64,000 nucleotides of DNA from Alphaproteobacteria bacterium (GCA_900768845.1 CAAGEK010000064.1:1-64000), one strand, 5' to 3'. Positions 7,889-15,865 are shown, counted from the stretch's first letter. Numbers and translations are program-made. Notes: a model not told the origin generated them from the letters alone.

Positions 7889-8251
7889 ATGAATAAGGCA
7901 AAAGTAACGTATGAACGCCGTCGGGATCGCACCCGTTCTTCTTTGCGGCGTAAAGCGGAAGGCCGTGCCCGTTTGTCGGTGCACCGTTCTTCCCAGCATA
8001 TTTATGTTCAAGTGATTGACGATGCTCAGGGCAAGACGCTGGCTTCGGCATCCACGATGGAAAAGGAAATGCGTTCGTCTTTGAAATCGGGCGCAACGGT
8101 TGAAGCGGCGACGGCTGTCGGTAAATTGGTCGCCGAACGCGCTTTGGCCGCCGGTATAAAGGAAGTCGTTTTCGATCGCGGCGGTTTTGTGTATCACGGA
8201 CGCGTCAAGGCTTTGGCTGAAGCGGCTCGCGAAGCCGGTTTGTCATTCTAA
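7889..8251 (+). CDS. rplR: 50S ribosomal protein L18 (uL18)
   Basis: L18 of 120 residues, with RRDRTRSSLRRKAEGRARLSVHRSSQHIYVQVIDD and the C-terminal GGFVYHGRVKALAEAAREAGL. It binds 5S rRNA with L5. The ATG at 7889 lies 13 nt after the rplF stop behind a GGGTTGACGAGA sequence, a modest ribosome-binding site. Confidence 0.99.
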   Translation: MNKAKVTYERRRDRTRSSLRRKAEGRARLSVHRSSQHIYVQVIDDAQGKTLASASTMEKEMRSSLKSGATVEAATAVGKLVAERALAAGIKEVVFDRGGFVYHGRVKALAEAAREAGLSF

Positions 8252-8264
8252 AGGATAAGTAATT

Positions 8265-8873
8265 ATGGCACGTACACCTAATACAGAACGTCGTCGTTCG
8301 GGCGATAAGGAACGCGAAAACGATCGTCAGGATCAGCGTATGGAACGCGAAACGGACGAAATCGTTGATAAGCTGGTTTATGTCAATCGCGTTGCAAAAA
8401 CAGTTAAGGGCGGTCGCCGTATGGCTTTCGCGGCTTTGGTCGTCGTCGGCGATCAGCGCGGTCGCGTCGGTTACGGCACGGGCAAGGCTCGCGAAGTTCC
8501 CGAGGCAATCCGCAAGGCAACGGAGAAGGCGCGTCGCGATATGATTCGCATTCCCTTGCGTGAAGGTCGCACTTTGCATCATGACGTCCGCGGTATTTTC
8601 GGGGCGGGGGAAGTCGTTTTGCGTACGGCTCCGGCCGGTACCGGAATCATTGCCGGCGGCCCGATGCGCGCAGTTTTTGAAACAATGGGCATTCAGGACA
8701 TTGTTGCCAAATCCGTCGGTTCGGCCAATCCGCACAATATGATCAAAGCGACATTCGAAGCTTTGAAAACGTTGCATTCGCCGCGCATGGTCGCTGCGAA
8801 ACGCGGTAAAAAAGTCGGTGATATCATCGGACGCCGCGACGGTTCTTCCGATGCCGCCTCTGCGAAGGAGTGA
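8265..8873 (+). CDS. rpsE: 30S ribosomal protein S5 (uS5)
   Basis: S5 of 202 residues. After an unusually long, charged N-terminal extension (about residues 5-35, rich in Arg, Glu and Asp) come the RNA-binding domain, VNRVAKTVKGGRRMAFAALV, and the C-terminal PAPAGTG-like segment TAPAGTGIIAGGPMRAV. S5 affects decoding fidelity and lines the mRNA entry. AAGGATAAGTAATT precedes the ATG. N-terminal extensions of S5 are common in Alphaproteobacteria. Confidence 0.99.
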   Translation: MARTPNTERRRSGDKERENDRQDQRMERETDEIVDKLVYVNRVAKTVKGGRRMAFAALVVVGDQRGRVGYGTGKAREVPEAIRKATEKARRDMIRIPLREGRTLHHDVRGIFGAGEVVLRTAPAGTGIIAGGPMRAVFETMGIQDIVAKSVGSANPHNMIKATFEALKTLHSPRMVAAKRGKKVGDIIGRRDGSSDAASAKE

Positions 8874-8879
8874 TGAACG

Positions 8880-9071
8880 ATGGCTGAAGCAGAAAAGACA
8901 ATTACGGTGAAACAGACGGCAAGCACCATCGGCGCGACGAAAGCTCAAAGAGCGACGATGCTTGGCTTGGGACTGAAGAAAATGCATGCGCAAAAAGTCC
9001 TGAAGGATACGCCTTCGGTACGCGGCATGATTTCCAAAGTGCCCCATCTGGTCACGATTGTTGAAGAGTAA
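8880..9071 (+). CDS. rpmD: 50S ribosomal protein L30 (uL30)
   Basis: The 63-residue protein has the L30 core TITVKQTASTIGATKAQRATMLGLGLKKM and ends in VRGMISKVPHLVTIVEE. It binds helix 38-39 regions of 23S rRNA. The start lies 6 nt after rpsE; AAGGAG at the rpsE end serves as ribosome-binding site. A compact hairpin follows the stop (9080-9095). Confidence 0.98.
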   Translation: MAEAEKTITVKQTASTIGATKAQRATMLGLGLKKMHAQKVLKDTPSVRGMISKVPHLVTIVEE

Positions 9072-9079
9072 GAAAGGGG

Positions 9080-9095
9080 AAGCCCCTCGGGGCTT
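9080..9095 (+). other. GC-rich hairpin between rpmD and rplO
   Basis: The sequence AAGCCCC-TC-GGGGCTT is a perfect 7-base inverted repeat 8 nt after the rpmD stop. No T tract follows, so it is not a canonical intrinsic terminator. It could be an mRNA processing, stability or attenuation element inside the spc operon. What is seen is only the inverted repeat; the role is inference. Confidence 0.5.
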
Positions 9096-9175
9096 TCGGC
9101 GTTAGCGGTTGTTGCGCCGCAAAGGATAAAAGCTTGGCGGCGCACAATTTTGTTTATGATAAAGCGAGTCGAAAA

Positions 9176-9631
9176 ATGAAACTGAATGAAATTCGTGATA
9201 ATGACGGAGCTCGTAAAAGCCGTATGCGCATCTGCCGCGGTATCGGTAGCGGCAAGGGCAAAACGGGTGGCCGCGGCGGCAAAGGCCAGACCGCTCGTAC
9301 GGGTGTGGCGATCAACGGTTTTGAAGGCGGTCAGATGCCCATTTACCGTCGTTTGCCCAAACGCGGTTTTAACAATATCTTTGCGGGCAAGTTTGCCGAA
9401 ATCAATTTGGGTCGTTTGCAAGCGGCCATTGATAAAGGCTTGTTGGATGCGTCAAAAGAAATCGATGCAGATTTGCTGGTTTCTTCCGGTGTTTTGAAAC
9501 AGAGTTATGACGGCGTCCGTTTGCTTGGTAAAGGCGAGCTGACGGCGAAGGTGACGATTAAAGTCGCCGGAGCGTCCGAAGCGGCTAAAGCGGCCGTTGA
9601 GAAGGCGGGCGGTCAAGTGATTGTCGCTTGA
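9176..9631 (+). CDS. rplO: 50S ribosomal protein L15 (uL15)
   Basis: L15 of 151 residues from the conserved start MKLNEIRDNDGARKSRMR, followed by the glycine-rich RGIGSGKGKTGGRGGKG and FEGGQMPIYRRLPKRGF. I give 9176 because all the family similarity begins there. A TTG at 9134 in the same frame is worth noting: AAGGA at 9122-9126 lies 7 nt before it, whereas the ATG at 9176 has no clear ribosome-binding site. A 14-residue longer N-terminus is therefore possible. L15 is a late-assembly 50S protein; secY follows. Confidence 0.95.
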   Translation: MKLNEIRDNDGARKSRMRICRGIGSGKGKTGGRGGKGQTARTGVAINGFEGGQMPIYRRLPKRGFNNIFAGKFAEINLGRLQAAIDKGLLDASKEIDADLLVSSGVLKQSYDGVRLLGKGELTAKVTIKVAGASEAAKAAVEKAGGQVIVA

Positions 9632-9652
9632 TCAACCTGTTTGTCAAACGTT

Positions 9653-9679
9653 GCAAAAGAGGGGCTTTCCCTCTTTTGC
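9653..9679 (+). other. Strong perfect hairpin between rplO and secY
   Basis: GCAAAAGAGGG and CCCTCTTTTGC form a perfect 11-bp stem around the loop GCTTT. The A-rich left arm and T-rich right arm resemble a terminator stem, but the bases after it are GGTGTTTATG, so there is no terminal T tract. It could partly attenuate transcription into secY or protect the 3' end of the ribosomal mRNA. Function is inferred. Confidence 0.55.
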
Positions 9680-9724
9680 GGTGTTTATGTGGTTTAACGA
9701 TTTTTATGATGAGTTGATAAAACA

Positions 9725-11077
9725 ATGGCATCCGCAAATGATAAAATGTCCACGGGGATTACTTGGGAAACTTTCGCCAGAGCGGGAGACCTTCAAAAAC
9801 GTTTGTTATTTACTTTGGGAGCCATGATTGTTTACCGGTTGGGAACCTTTATTCCTCTTCCGGGGATTAATTCCGTTATTTTAGAAGAAGTTTTCTCCAG
9901 AAATTCCGGCGGGATTCTGGGAATGTTTAATATGTTTACCGGCGGTGCGCTGTCTCGTATGACGTTGTTCGCATTGAACATCATGCCTTATATTTCCGCA
10001 TCGATTATCGTTCAGCTGGCCGGATCCGTGATCCCCAGCCTGATGGCATTGAAAAAGGAAGGCGAGTCCGGACAACGCAAGATGACGCAGTACACCCGTT
10101 ATCTGACGGTTTTGATTACGATTATCCAAGGATACGGCATTGCCGTCGGTTTGGAGGCTTTGGCCGGGGCGTCGGGAACTTCCGCGGTTATCAACCCCGG
10201 ACAGTGGTTTCGCTTTACAACGGTTGTTTCCTTGCTGGGCGGTACGATGTTTATCGTGTGGTTGGGCGACCAGATTACGGCTCGCGGAGTCGGCAACGGT
10301 TCTTCGTTGATTATTACGGCCGGTATCATTGCCGGTTTGCCGGTCGGTTTGGCGCAGACTTTCGAACTGGCGCGTGCGGGCGAAATTTCGACGTTGATGT
10401 TGTTCGCCTTGTTGATTGCGGTTGTCGCATTGGTTTACTTCGTCGTATTTATGGAACGCGCCCAACGTCGTATTCTTATCCAGTATCCGAAGCGTCAGGT
10501 CGCAGGGCGTATGATGGGCGCGGAAAGCTCTCATTTGCCTTTGAAGCTGAACCCGACGGGCGTTATTCCGCCGATTTTCGCCAGCTCTTTATTGCTGTTG
10601 CCGATGACGATCGTTGATTTTTCCGTAAAGCAAGGCTCCGCTTCGGGCATTCTGGCGACTTTGGCTACGGTTTTGTCGCACGGCCAGCCTTTGTATCTGG
10701 CTCTTTATGCCGCATTGATCATCTTCTTTACGTTCTTTTACACGGCGGTTGTTTTTAATCCCGAGGAAACCGCCGATAATTTAAAACGTCACGGCGGTTT
10801 CATCGCGGGAATCCGTCCGGGGAAAAGCACGGCGGAATATTTGGATTACGTTATCACACGTTTGACGGTTTTGGGATCGATTTATTTGGCGGCGATTTGT
10901 TGCTTCCCCGAATTGACGATCGCCCATTTCTCGATTCCCTTCTTCCTCGGCGGTACGACTTTGCTGATCGTCGTTTCCGTGACGATGGAGTTCGCCGCCC
11001 AGATTCAATCCCATCTGTTGGCGCATCAATATGAAGGCTTGTTGAAAAAAGCCAAACTCAAAGGACGGATCAAGTGA
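9725..11077 (+). CDS. secY: Protein translocase subunit SecY
   Basis: SecY of 450 residues, the channel of the Sec translocon in the inner membrane. The pattern of ten membrane segments is visible, starting with RLLFTLGAMIVYRLGTFIPLPGI and the plug-region SGGILGMFNMFTGGALSRMTLFALNIMPYISASIIVQL. Conserved cytosolic loops include RRILIQYPKRQ and NPEETADNLKRHGGFIAGIRPG. The ribosome-binding site is weak (GATGAG). The 3' end overlaps the GTG start of adk (GTGA), so the two are translationally coupled. Confidence 0.99.
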   Translation: MASANDKMSTGITWETFARAGDLQKRLLFTLGAMIVYRLGTFIPLPGINSVILEEVFSRNSGGILGMFNMFTGGALSRMTLFALNIMPYISASIIVQLAGSVIPSLMALKKEGESGQRKMTQYTRYLTVLITIIQGYGIAVGLEALAGASGTSAVINPGQWFRFTTVVSLLGGTMFIVWLGDQITARGVGNGSSLIITAGIIAGLPVGLAQTFELARAGEISTLMLFALLIAVVALVYFVVFMERAQRRILIQYPKRQVAGRMMGAESSHLPLKLNPTGVIPPIFASSLLLLPMTIVDFSVKQGSASGILATLATVLSHGQPLYLALYAALIIFFTFFYTAVVFNPEETADNLKRHGGFIAGIRPGKSTAEYLDYVITRLTVLGSIYLAAICCFPELTIAHFSIPFFLGGTTLLIVVSVTMEFAAQIQSHLLAHQYEGLLKKAKLKGRIK

Positions 11078-11736
11078 TCAGTAACGGCAAGCATCTGGTC
11101 TTGATGGCACCGCCCGGAGGCGGGAAAGGAACGCAAGCGCGTTTGTTGCGCGACCGATTGAACGTACCGCATTTGTCAACGGGCGAGATGCTCCGTAACG
11201 CGGGCAGGGCGGGAACGCCGCTCGGTTTGCAAGCGAAAGAGCTGATTGACAAAGGGAATTTTGTTCCTGATGAAATGATTATCGCTTTGATTTCGGAACG
11301 CCTTGACGAGCCGGATTGCAAGGAAGGCTTCATTTTGGACGGTTTCCCCCGTACCTTGCCGCAGGCGAAAGCTTTGGACGAGCTTCTTTTTGAAAAGGGG
11401 CGAAGCTTGGATCACGTTATTGAAATCCAAGTGCCGGACGATTTGATTATTCAGCGCATTATCGGCCGTTTTTCGTGTGCGGATTGCGGAGCGATGTATC
11501 ATGATACGCTGAAGCCGACAAAAGTTTTCGGAAGATGCGACGATTGCGGCGGGTCCAATTTCATCCGCCGTCAGGATGACAACTGGGAAACGGTCGTCGC
11601 ACGTTTAAAAACGTATCGGGCGATCACAACGCCGGTTTTGCCCTATTATGAACACCAAGGACTGCTGGTGACGATTGACGGAACCGGATCGGTCGATGAT
11701 GTGATGCAAAAGTTGGAACGCGTTATCGGTCAATAA
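11074..11736 (+). CDS. adk: Adenylate kinase, zinc-LID form
   Basis: Cytosolic enzyme converting ATP plus AMP to two ADP. The 220-residue product has a P-loop near residues 12-20 (APPGGGKGTQ, with Ala and Gly replacing the more common Gly and Ala), the AMP-binding STGEMLR and the DGFPRT motif. It is the long form. The LID carries four cysteines (Cys135, Cys138, Cys155, Cys158) in two CxxC pairs, a structural zinc site. It starts with GTG overlapping the secY stop. secY-adk order is usual in bacteria; the next gene is not. Confidence 0.98.
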   Translation: MISNGKHLVLMAPPGGGKGTQARLLRDRLNVPHLSTGEMLRNAGRAGTPLGLQAKELIDKGNFVPDEMIIALISERLDEPDCKEGFILDGFPRTLPQAKALDELLFEKGRSLDHVIEIQVPDDLIIQRIIGRFSCADCGAMYHDTLKPTKVFGRCDDCGGSNFIRRQDDNWETVVARLKTYRAITTPVLPYYEHQGLLVTIDGTGSVDDVMQKLERVIGQ

Positions 11737-11754
11737 TCCGGAAAGGGGATTTCC

Positions 11755-13053
11755 ATGGGAATAATCAGCGAAGCCAGAGATGAATTGGACGGCATTATCA
11801 AAGAAATTCCATGGGAAGAGCCTTTGATTCCTTTCACCCTTTATGCCGACAACGAGCCTCACAAAGCCCGACTGTCCCATATAATCAATACGGTCGCAAA
11901 AGGGTCGCCTTTCGGAAAAGCTTTGCTGGAAAGTGCGGCGAACGCGGGATATTCCCTGTCAATGGAGTATATGCATTCGGCCGCCGGATGTTGCGATGCA
12001 CGGGAAAAGCGGATATTTTTGAATCCTTCGCTGACCGACGATTCTCTGGTGTCGACTTTGGTGCACGAATCCCGCCATGCGCAACAGGATGAACGGGCGG
12101 AATGGTCGATTGAACGCGGTTGGCACGATTTTGTTTCGGAAGTCATGTTTTGCCGTGCATCCGAGGCGGACGCCCAAGCGGCGGCGGTTGCGGCCTGTCA
12201 TGAAATCGCGGTGAATACGGGCAATAAGGCTCCGTATTACTGTATGCGTGAAGGCGATCCTTTTATTGTCGGCGGCTTTTCTTCAAAAAAAGAACCTCAT
12301 TCGGATCGGGTGACTCCCGAAATGTTTCAGGCGGCTTTTGACGGCTGGTATAAGAATACCTCGATGGTTGAAGCCTATGAAGAGGACTATTTTTCCGGAA
12401 AAATGCGCCAAGCGATACGTTCGGGCGATTTTTCCCAAACGCCGTACGATCGTCCTCTGACGTCCCGCCGGATCGTTGAAACGTTTTGTACGGATATGAA
12501 CGGCGAATGTTATTGGAAGCATGATCCGGATGTTTTATCGGATCGCAACAAATTATCGATTTGCTCCGGAACGCGAAAAGTTGCAGATAAGTTTTTCAAG
12601 GTTCGGCAGGAAAAGACGGGAAAAACAGCCGATTTGTCGTATTCCGATTTGAAAGTGAGGGACGGGGAGGCGTCTTTCTCTGAAAGTGTCGGCCTGTTGA
12701 AACGCGCTTTTTCCGGAGAGTACCTCAAAAGTTTCGCCCGCGATTTGAAAGCGGAAGTCGATTTTGAAAAAGAAGGCTCTTTGCTGGAAAAACAGCGCAT
12801 GAACCATTTGGTGAATGAACTCTGTAAGGATGCGAACGCCAAAAAAGCCGTAAAAGCTTTGAAAGCGGCGGGATATTCTCTGGCGATGGAAAGCTTGGGC
12901 AAATCCGTTTCGGTGCGGGACGAGAGGAACAAGGTTGTCATTTTGGCGCGTCAGGCTTCCGACCGGAGCTTGAAGGACGCTTTGTTGAAAGAAGCGAAAG
13001 CGGCGGGGGCTTCGGAAGCCGCCCGCCTGAAATTCGTTTCGCGCAGCCGGTGA
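11755..13053 (+). CDS. Putative zinc metallopeptidase with internal duplication (DUF6782-like)
   Basis: The 432-residue protein has no signal peptide. An HExxH motif (HESRH, residues 104-108) is followed by a possible third ligand Glu137 in ASEADAQAAA, a gluzincin-like arrangement. I recall a family of putative metallopeptidases, DUF6782, with this look, but cannot confirm membership. Residues 41-110 and 350-418 resemble each other (both contain AGYSL[SA]ME), and in the second copy the HExxH position reads KEAKA, so that copy cannot bind zinc the same way. The start lies 18 nt after adk behind GGAAAGGGG, implying cotranscription with secY-adk. A hairpin terminator follows at 13104. Its place between adk and rpsM is unusual. 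Substrate unknown. Confidence 0.75.
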   Translation: MGIISEARDELDGIIKEIPWEEPLIPFTLYADNEPHKARLSHIINTVAKGSPFGKALLESAANAGYSLSMEYMHSAAGCCDAREKRIFLNPSLTDDSLVSTLVHESRHAQQDERAEWSIERGWHDFVSEVMFCRASEADAQAAAVAACHEIAVNTGNKAPYYCMREGDPFIVGGFSSKKEPHSDRVTPEMFQAAFDGWYKNTSMVEAYEEDYFSGKMRQAIRSGDFSQTPYDRPLTSRRIVETFCTDMNGECYWKHDPDVLSDRNKLSICSGTRKVADKFFKVRQEKTGKTADLSYSDLKVRDGEASFSESVGLLKRAFSGEYLKSFARDLKAEVDFEKEGSLLEKQRMNHLVNELCKDANAKKAVKALKAAGYSLAMESLGKSVSVRDERNKVVILARQASDRSLKDALLKEAKAAGASEAARLKFVSRSR

Positions 13054-13103
13054 GGGAAGGCAGTCGTATCGAATCGGACTTTGTTTTCGGGATTGAAACA
13101 CGC

Positions 13104-13126
13104 AAGGCGGCAGGTTGCCGCCTTTT
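13104..13126 (+). terminator. Intrinsic terminator after the metallopeptidase gene
   Basis: AAGGCGGCA-GGT-TGCCGCCTT is a perfect 9-bp stem, whose right arm runs into TTTT. It lies 51 nt after the stop at 13053 and before the promoter at 13229, so it probably ends the S10-spc-secY-adk transcript. The T tract is short. Confidence 0.7.
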
Positions 13127-13228
13127 GTATATGCGGCATACGTTTTTTGGCGCGGGGGAACTTTTTTGTTTTCCGGCTTCGAAAAACGGAAAAGTTTTGA
13201 AAAAATGAAAAAAAATCGGCAGAATATA

Positions 13229-13255
13229 TTGACTCCTGACAAGCTTGAGTATACT
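13229..13255 (+). promoter_or_regulatory. Probable promoter of the rpsM-rpsK-rpoA-rplQ operon
   Basis: TTGACT (13229-13234) and TATACT (13250-13255) resemble sigma-70 elements, though the 15-nt spacer is short. The A-rich stretch upstream could act as an UP element. Position supports the call: it lies after a terminator and 100 nt before rpsM. No coding sequence occupies 13054-13354. Confidence 0.5.
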
Positions 13256-13264
13256 TTGAGCACT

Positions 13265-13323
13265 CCATAAGGTTTGCGCAGAAAACGCCTTATGGTTCAG
13301 TGTGTCCGTTTTAAAAGGACGGA
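13265..13323 (+). promoter_or_regulatory. Structured 5' leader of rpsM
   Basis: Two inverted repeats lie between the putative promoter and rpsM: CCATAAGG (13265-13272) with CCTTATGG (13288-13295), a perfect 8-bp stem, and TCCGT (13305-13309) with ACGGA (13319-13323). In E. coli the alpha-operon leader is folded and bound by S4; rpsD is not in this operon, so the regulator, if any, is unknown. Regulation is inference. Confidence 0.4.
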
Positions 13324-13354
13324 TTTGTTTTGATTTGTGTTAGGAGAAGTTACT

Positions 13355-13729
13355 TTGGCACGTATTGCTGGTGTAAATATTCCGACGAATAAGCGTGTTG
13401 TCATTGCATTGACATACATACACGGTATCGGCCGGACGCTTGCTCAGGAAATCTGTGGCAAGTTGAACATTCAGGACGCCCGCCGCGTAAGCGAGCTGAC
13501 TGATGATGAAGTTTTGAAATTACGCGAATTGATCGACCATGAATATCATGTCGAAGGCGAGTTGCGCCGTGAAGTCGGCGTGAACATCAAACGTCTGATG
13601 GACTTGGGATGCTACCGCGGTTTGCGTCATCGTAAAGGTCTGCCCGTTCGCGGTCAGCGGACGCATACGAACGCACGCACGCGCAAAGGCCCCGCAAAGC
13701 CGATTGCCGGTAAGAAAAAAGCAGTTTAG
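13355..13729 (+). CDS. rpsM: 30S ribosomal protein S13 (uS13)
   Basis: S13 of 124 residues starting ARIAGVNIPTNKRVVIALTYIHGIG after the initiator. The start codon is TTG at 13355, with AGGAG at 13342-13346, 8 nt upstream; it matches the family N-terminus. The C-terminal GLPVRGQRTHTNARTRKGP tail that contacts P-site tRNA is present. First gene of the alpha operon. A TTG start may lower its translation relative to rpsK. Confidence 0.98.
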   Translation: MARIAGVNIPTNKRVVIALTYIHGIGRTLAQEICGKLNIQDARRVSELTDDEVLKLRELIDHEYHVEGELRREVGVNIKRLMDLGCYRGLRHRKGLPVRGQRTHTNARTRKGPAKPIAGKKKAV

Positions 13730-13750
13730 TTTAAGATAGGAAGATTATTC

Positions 13751-14149
13751 ATGGCTAAAACAGCGACAAACGCGGTTCGCACGAAAAAACGCGAACGCAA
13801 GAATATTACTTCCGGCGTTGCACACGTCAATTCGACGTTTAACAACACGAAAGTAACGATTACGGATGCTCAGGGCAATGCGATTTCCTGGTCTTCCGCA
13901 GGAGCTCACGGTTTCAAAGGGTCTCGCAAATCCACCCCGTACGCCGCGCAGGTTACTGCCGAAGACGCCGGAAAGAAGGCGGCCGAGCATGGAATGAAGA
14001 CTTTGGAAGTATGGGTGAAGGGTCCCGGCGCAGGTCGTGAGTCCGCTCTTCGTGCATTGCAGTCGGTCGGTTTCGTCATTACGGCGATTCGCGACGTTAC
14101 TGCCGTTCCGCACAACGGTTGCCGTCCCCGCAAACGCCGTCGCGTTTAA
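13751..14149 (+). CDS. rpsK: 30S ribosomal protein S11 (uS11)
   Basis: S11 of 132 residues with GVAHVNSTFNNTKVTITDAQGN, SSAGAHGFKGSRKSTPYAAQ and the basic C-terminus VPHNGCRPRKRRRV. It forms part of the 30S platform near the mRNA exit and Shine-Dalgarno region. It starts 21 nt after rpsM behind GATAGGAAGATTATTC. An 86-nt gap follows before rpoA. Confidence 0.99.
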   Translation: MAKTATNAVRTKKRERKNITSGVAHVNSTFNNTKVTITDAQGNAISWSSAGAHGFKGSRKSTPYAAQVTAEDAGKKAAEHGMKTLEVWVKGPGAGRESALRALQSVGFVITAIRDVTAVPHNGCRPRKRRRV

Positions 14150-14235
14150 CGGATCGGCGCGGCGGCTTTTCGCCGTCGTCCGTTTCAAGTTGGAAATGTG
14201 CCGCAAGGCACTGATTTTGATGCAGGAGATTACCC

Positions 14236-15252
14236 GTGATTCAAAAAAATTGGCAGGATTTGATTAAGCCAAGCAACATTGAGGTCGAACATTCCGAAGG
14301 TTCCGCCCGCAAAGCGACGGTCGTCGTCGAACCGCTGGAACGCGGCTTCGGTATGACACTGGGCAATGCTTTGCGCCGTGTTTTGCTGTCTTCATTGCAG
14401 GGGGCTGCGGTGACGGCGATTCATATCGACGGCGTTTTGCACGAGTTTTCGTCGATTGCCGGCGTTCGCGAAGACGTTTCCGATATTATTTTGAATATCA
14501 AAACGCTTGCTTTGCGCTATGACGGCGAGGGAACGCGCCGCATGACGTTAAAGGCGGAAGGCCCCGGCGAAGTGACGGCTTCGATGATTGAAACGGGTCA
14601 TGATGTTGAAATCATGAATCCCGAATTGGTTATCTGCACGCTGGACAAGGGTGCTTCCTTGAATATGGAATTGACCGTCGGAACGGGCAAGGGCTATGTC
14701 CCCGCGTCCCAGAACCGTCCGGAAGATTGCCCCATCGGTTTGATTCCCGTTGATTCGATTTTCAGCCCGATCACCCGAGTCGTTTATAAGGTCGACAATG
14801 CCCGCGTGGGTCAGGTGACGGACTATGACAAATTGTCTTTGACAGTGGAAACCAACGGAGCCGTTTCTCCCGAAGATGCCGTCGCATTGTCGGCGCGCAT
14901 TTTGCAGGAACAGCTCAAGCTCTTCATTAACTTTGAAGAACCCGAAGAATCCGTTGAAGCCGAAAAGAAAGACGAATTGCCGTTCAATCGCAATTTGTTG
15001 CGCAAGGTGGACGAATTGGAATTGTCCGTCCGTTCGGCGAACTGCCTGAAAAACGACAGCATCGTTTATATCGGCGATTTGGTTCAAAAGACGGAAGCCG
15101 AAATGTTGCGTACACCGAACTTCGGCCGCAAATCTTTGAACGAAATCAAAGAAGTCCTGTCCCAGATGGGGTTGCACCTCGGTATGGAAGTGGTCGGATG
15201 GCCGCCTGAAAATATCGAAACGCTGTCCAAGGGATTGGAAGAACCGTTTTAA
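14236..15252 (+). CDS. rpoA: RNA polymerase alpha subunit
   Basis: The 338-residue subunit dimerises to nucleate RNA polymerase assembly. The N-terminal domain shows LERGFGMTLGNALRRVLLSSLQGAAVTA. After an acidic linker (about residues 233-250) comes the C-terminal domain with LELSVRSANCLKNDSIVYIGDLV, which contains the UP-element-binding arginine of the VRSANCL motif. The start is GTG at 14236 behind CAGGAGATTACCC. Operon position between rpsK and rplQ is standard. Confidence 0.99.
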   Translation: MIQKNWQDLIKPSNIEVEHSEGSARKATVVVEPLERGFGMTLGNALRRVLLSSLQGAAVTAIHIDGVLHEFSSIAGVREDVSDIILNIKTLALRYDGEGTRRMTLKAEGPGEVTASMIETGHDVEIMNPELVICTLDKGASLNMELTVGTGKGYVPASQNRPEDCPIGLIPVDSIFSPITRVVYKVDNARVGQVTDYDKLSLTVETNGAVSPEDAVALSARILQEQLKLFINFEEPEESVEAEKKDELPFNRNLLRKVDELELSVRSANCLKNDSIVYIGDLVQKTEAEMLRTPNFGRKSLNEIKEVLSQMGLHLGMEVVGWPPENIETLSKGLEEPF

Positions 15253-15416
15253 TCAGCCGGCCGCCGGTTGGGTTTCGGCGACCGAGAATACAAAAATTCC
15301 TGTTCAGTCAAACAGGGCTTTGACATACGCGTTAGCTTCGGCGGACGATGGCCGCAGTGAGCGGTGTCAAAGGAGGGATTATCGACTTCGCGAGCGAGGT
15401 CTTTAAGGAGGAAATC

Positions 15417-15842
15417 ATGAATCATCGTAATAGCAAGCGTAAGCTTAACAAATCTTTCGCTCATCGCCGTTCCATGTTTGCGAATATGGCCAACGCCCTG
15501 ATCAAACATGAACAAATCAAAACCACACTGCCCAAAGCAAAGGAACTGCGTCCTGTCTTTGAAAAACTTATCACGGCCGCCAAAGTCGGTGATTTGCATA
15601 AACGCCGCCAGTTGATTTCTTTCCTGCGCGACGAAAAGATGGTTGAAAAACTGATCTCGACGATTGCGGTTCGTTACAAAGAACGCAACGGCGGTTACAC
15701 GCGTGTTTTAAAGGCCGGTTTGCGCTATGGCGACTGCGCTCCGATGGCGGTTATGGAACTGGTCGACCGTGACGTTACGGCGAAAGGCAAAGATTCCGGC
15801 CCCGTCGTTAAGAACGAAGCGGAAATTTCGGCCGATAAGTAA
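15417..15842 (+). CDS. rplQ: 50S ribosomal protein L17 (bL17)
   Basis: L17 of 141 residues starting MNHRNSKRKLNKSFAHRRSMFANMANALI. The ATG at 15417 is 5 nt after a strong AAGGAGG (15405-15411); an in-frame ATG at 15348 would add 23 residues absent from the family. The usual core ends near KAGLRYGDCAPMAVMELVDR. A C-terminal tail rich in charged residues follows. Last gene of the alpha operon, closed by the terminator at 15866. Confidence 0.99.
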   Translation: MNHRNSKRKLNKSFAHRRSMFANMANALIKHEQIKTTLPKAKELRPVFEKLITAAKVGDLHKRRQLISFLRDEKMVEKLISTIAVRYKERNGGYTRVLKAGLRYGDCAPMAVMELVDRDVTAKGKDSGPVVKNEAEISADK

Positions 15843-15865
15843 GCGGATTCGCTTTTATCAAAAAA

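Noticed and set aside
8205..9047. Minus-strand open frame of 280 codons opposite rpsE and rpmD
   Set aside because: Shadow of the ribosomal genes; no ribosome-binding site or recognisable domain.
9653..9679. Hairpin before secY considered as a full terminator
   Set aside because: No T tract follows and secY has no clear separate promoter, so complete termination would silence an essential gene.
15320..15325. TTGACA before rplQ as a promoter
   Set aside because: No -10 element is found at 16-18 nt, and the gene lies within the rpoA-rplQ transcript.
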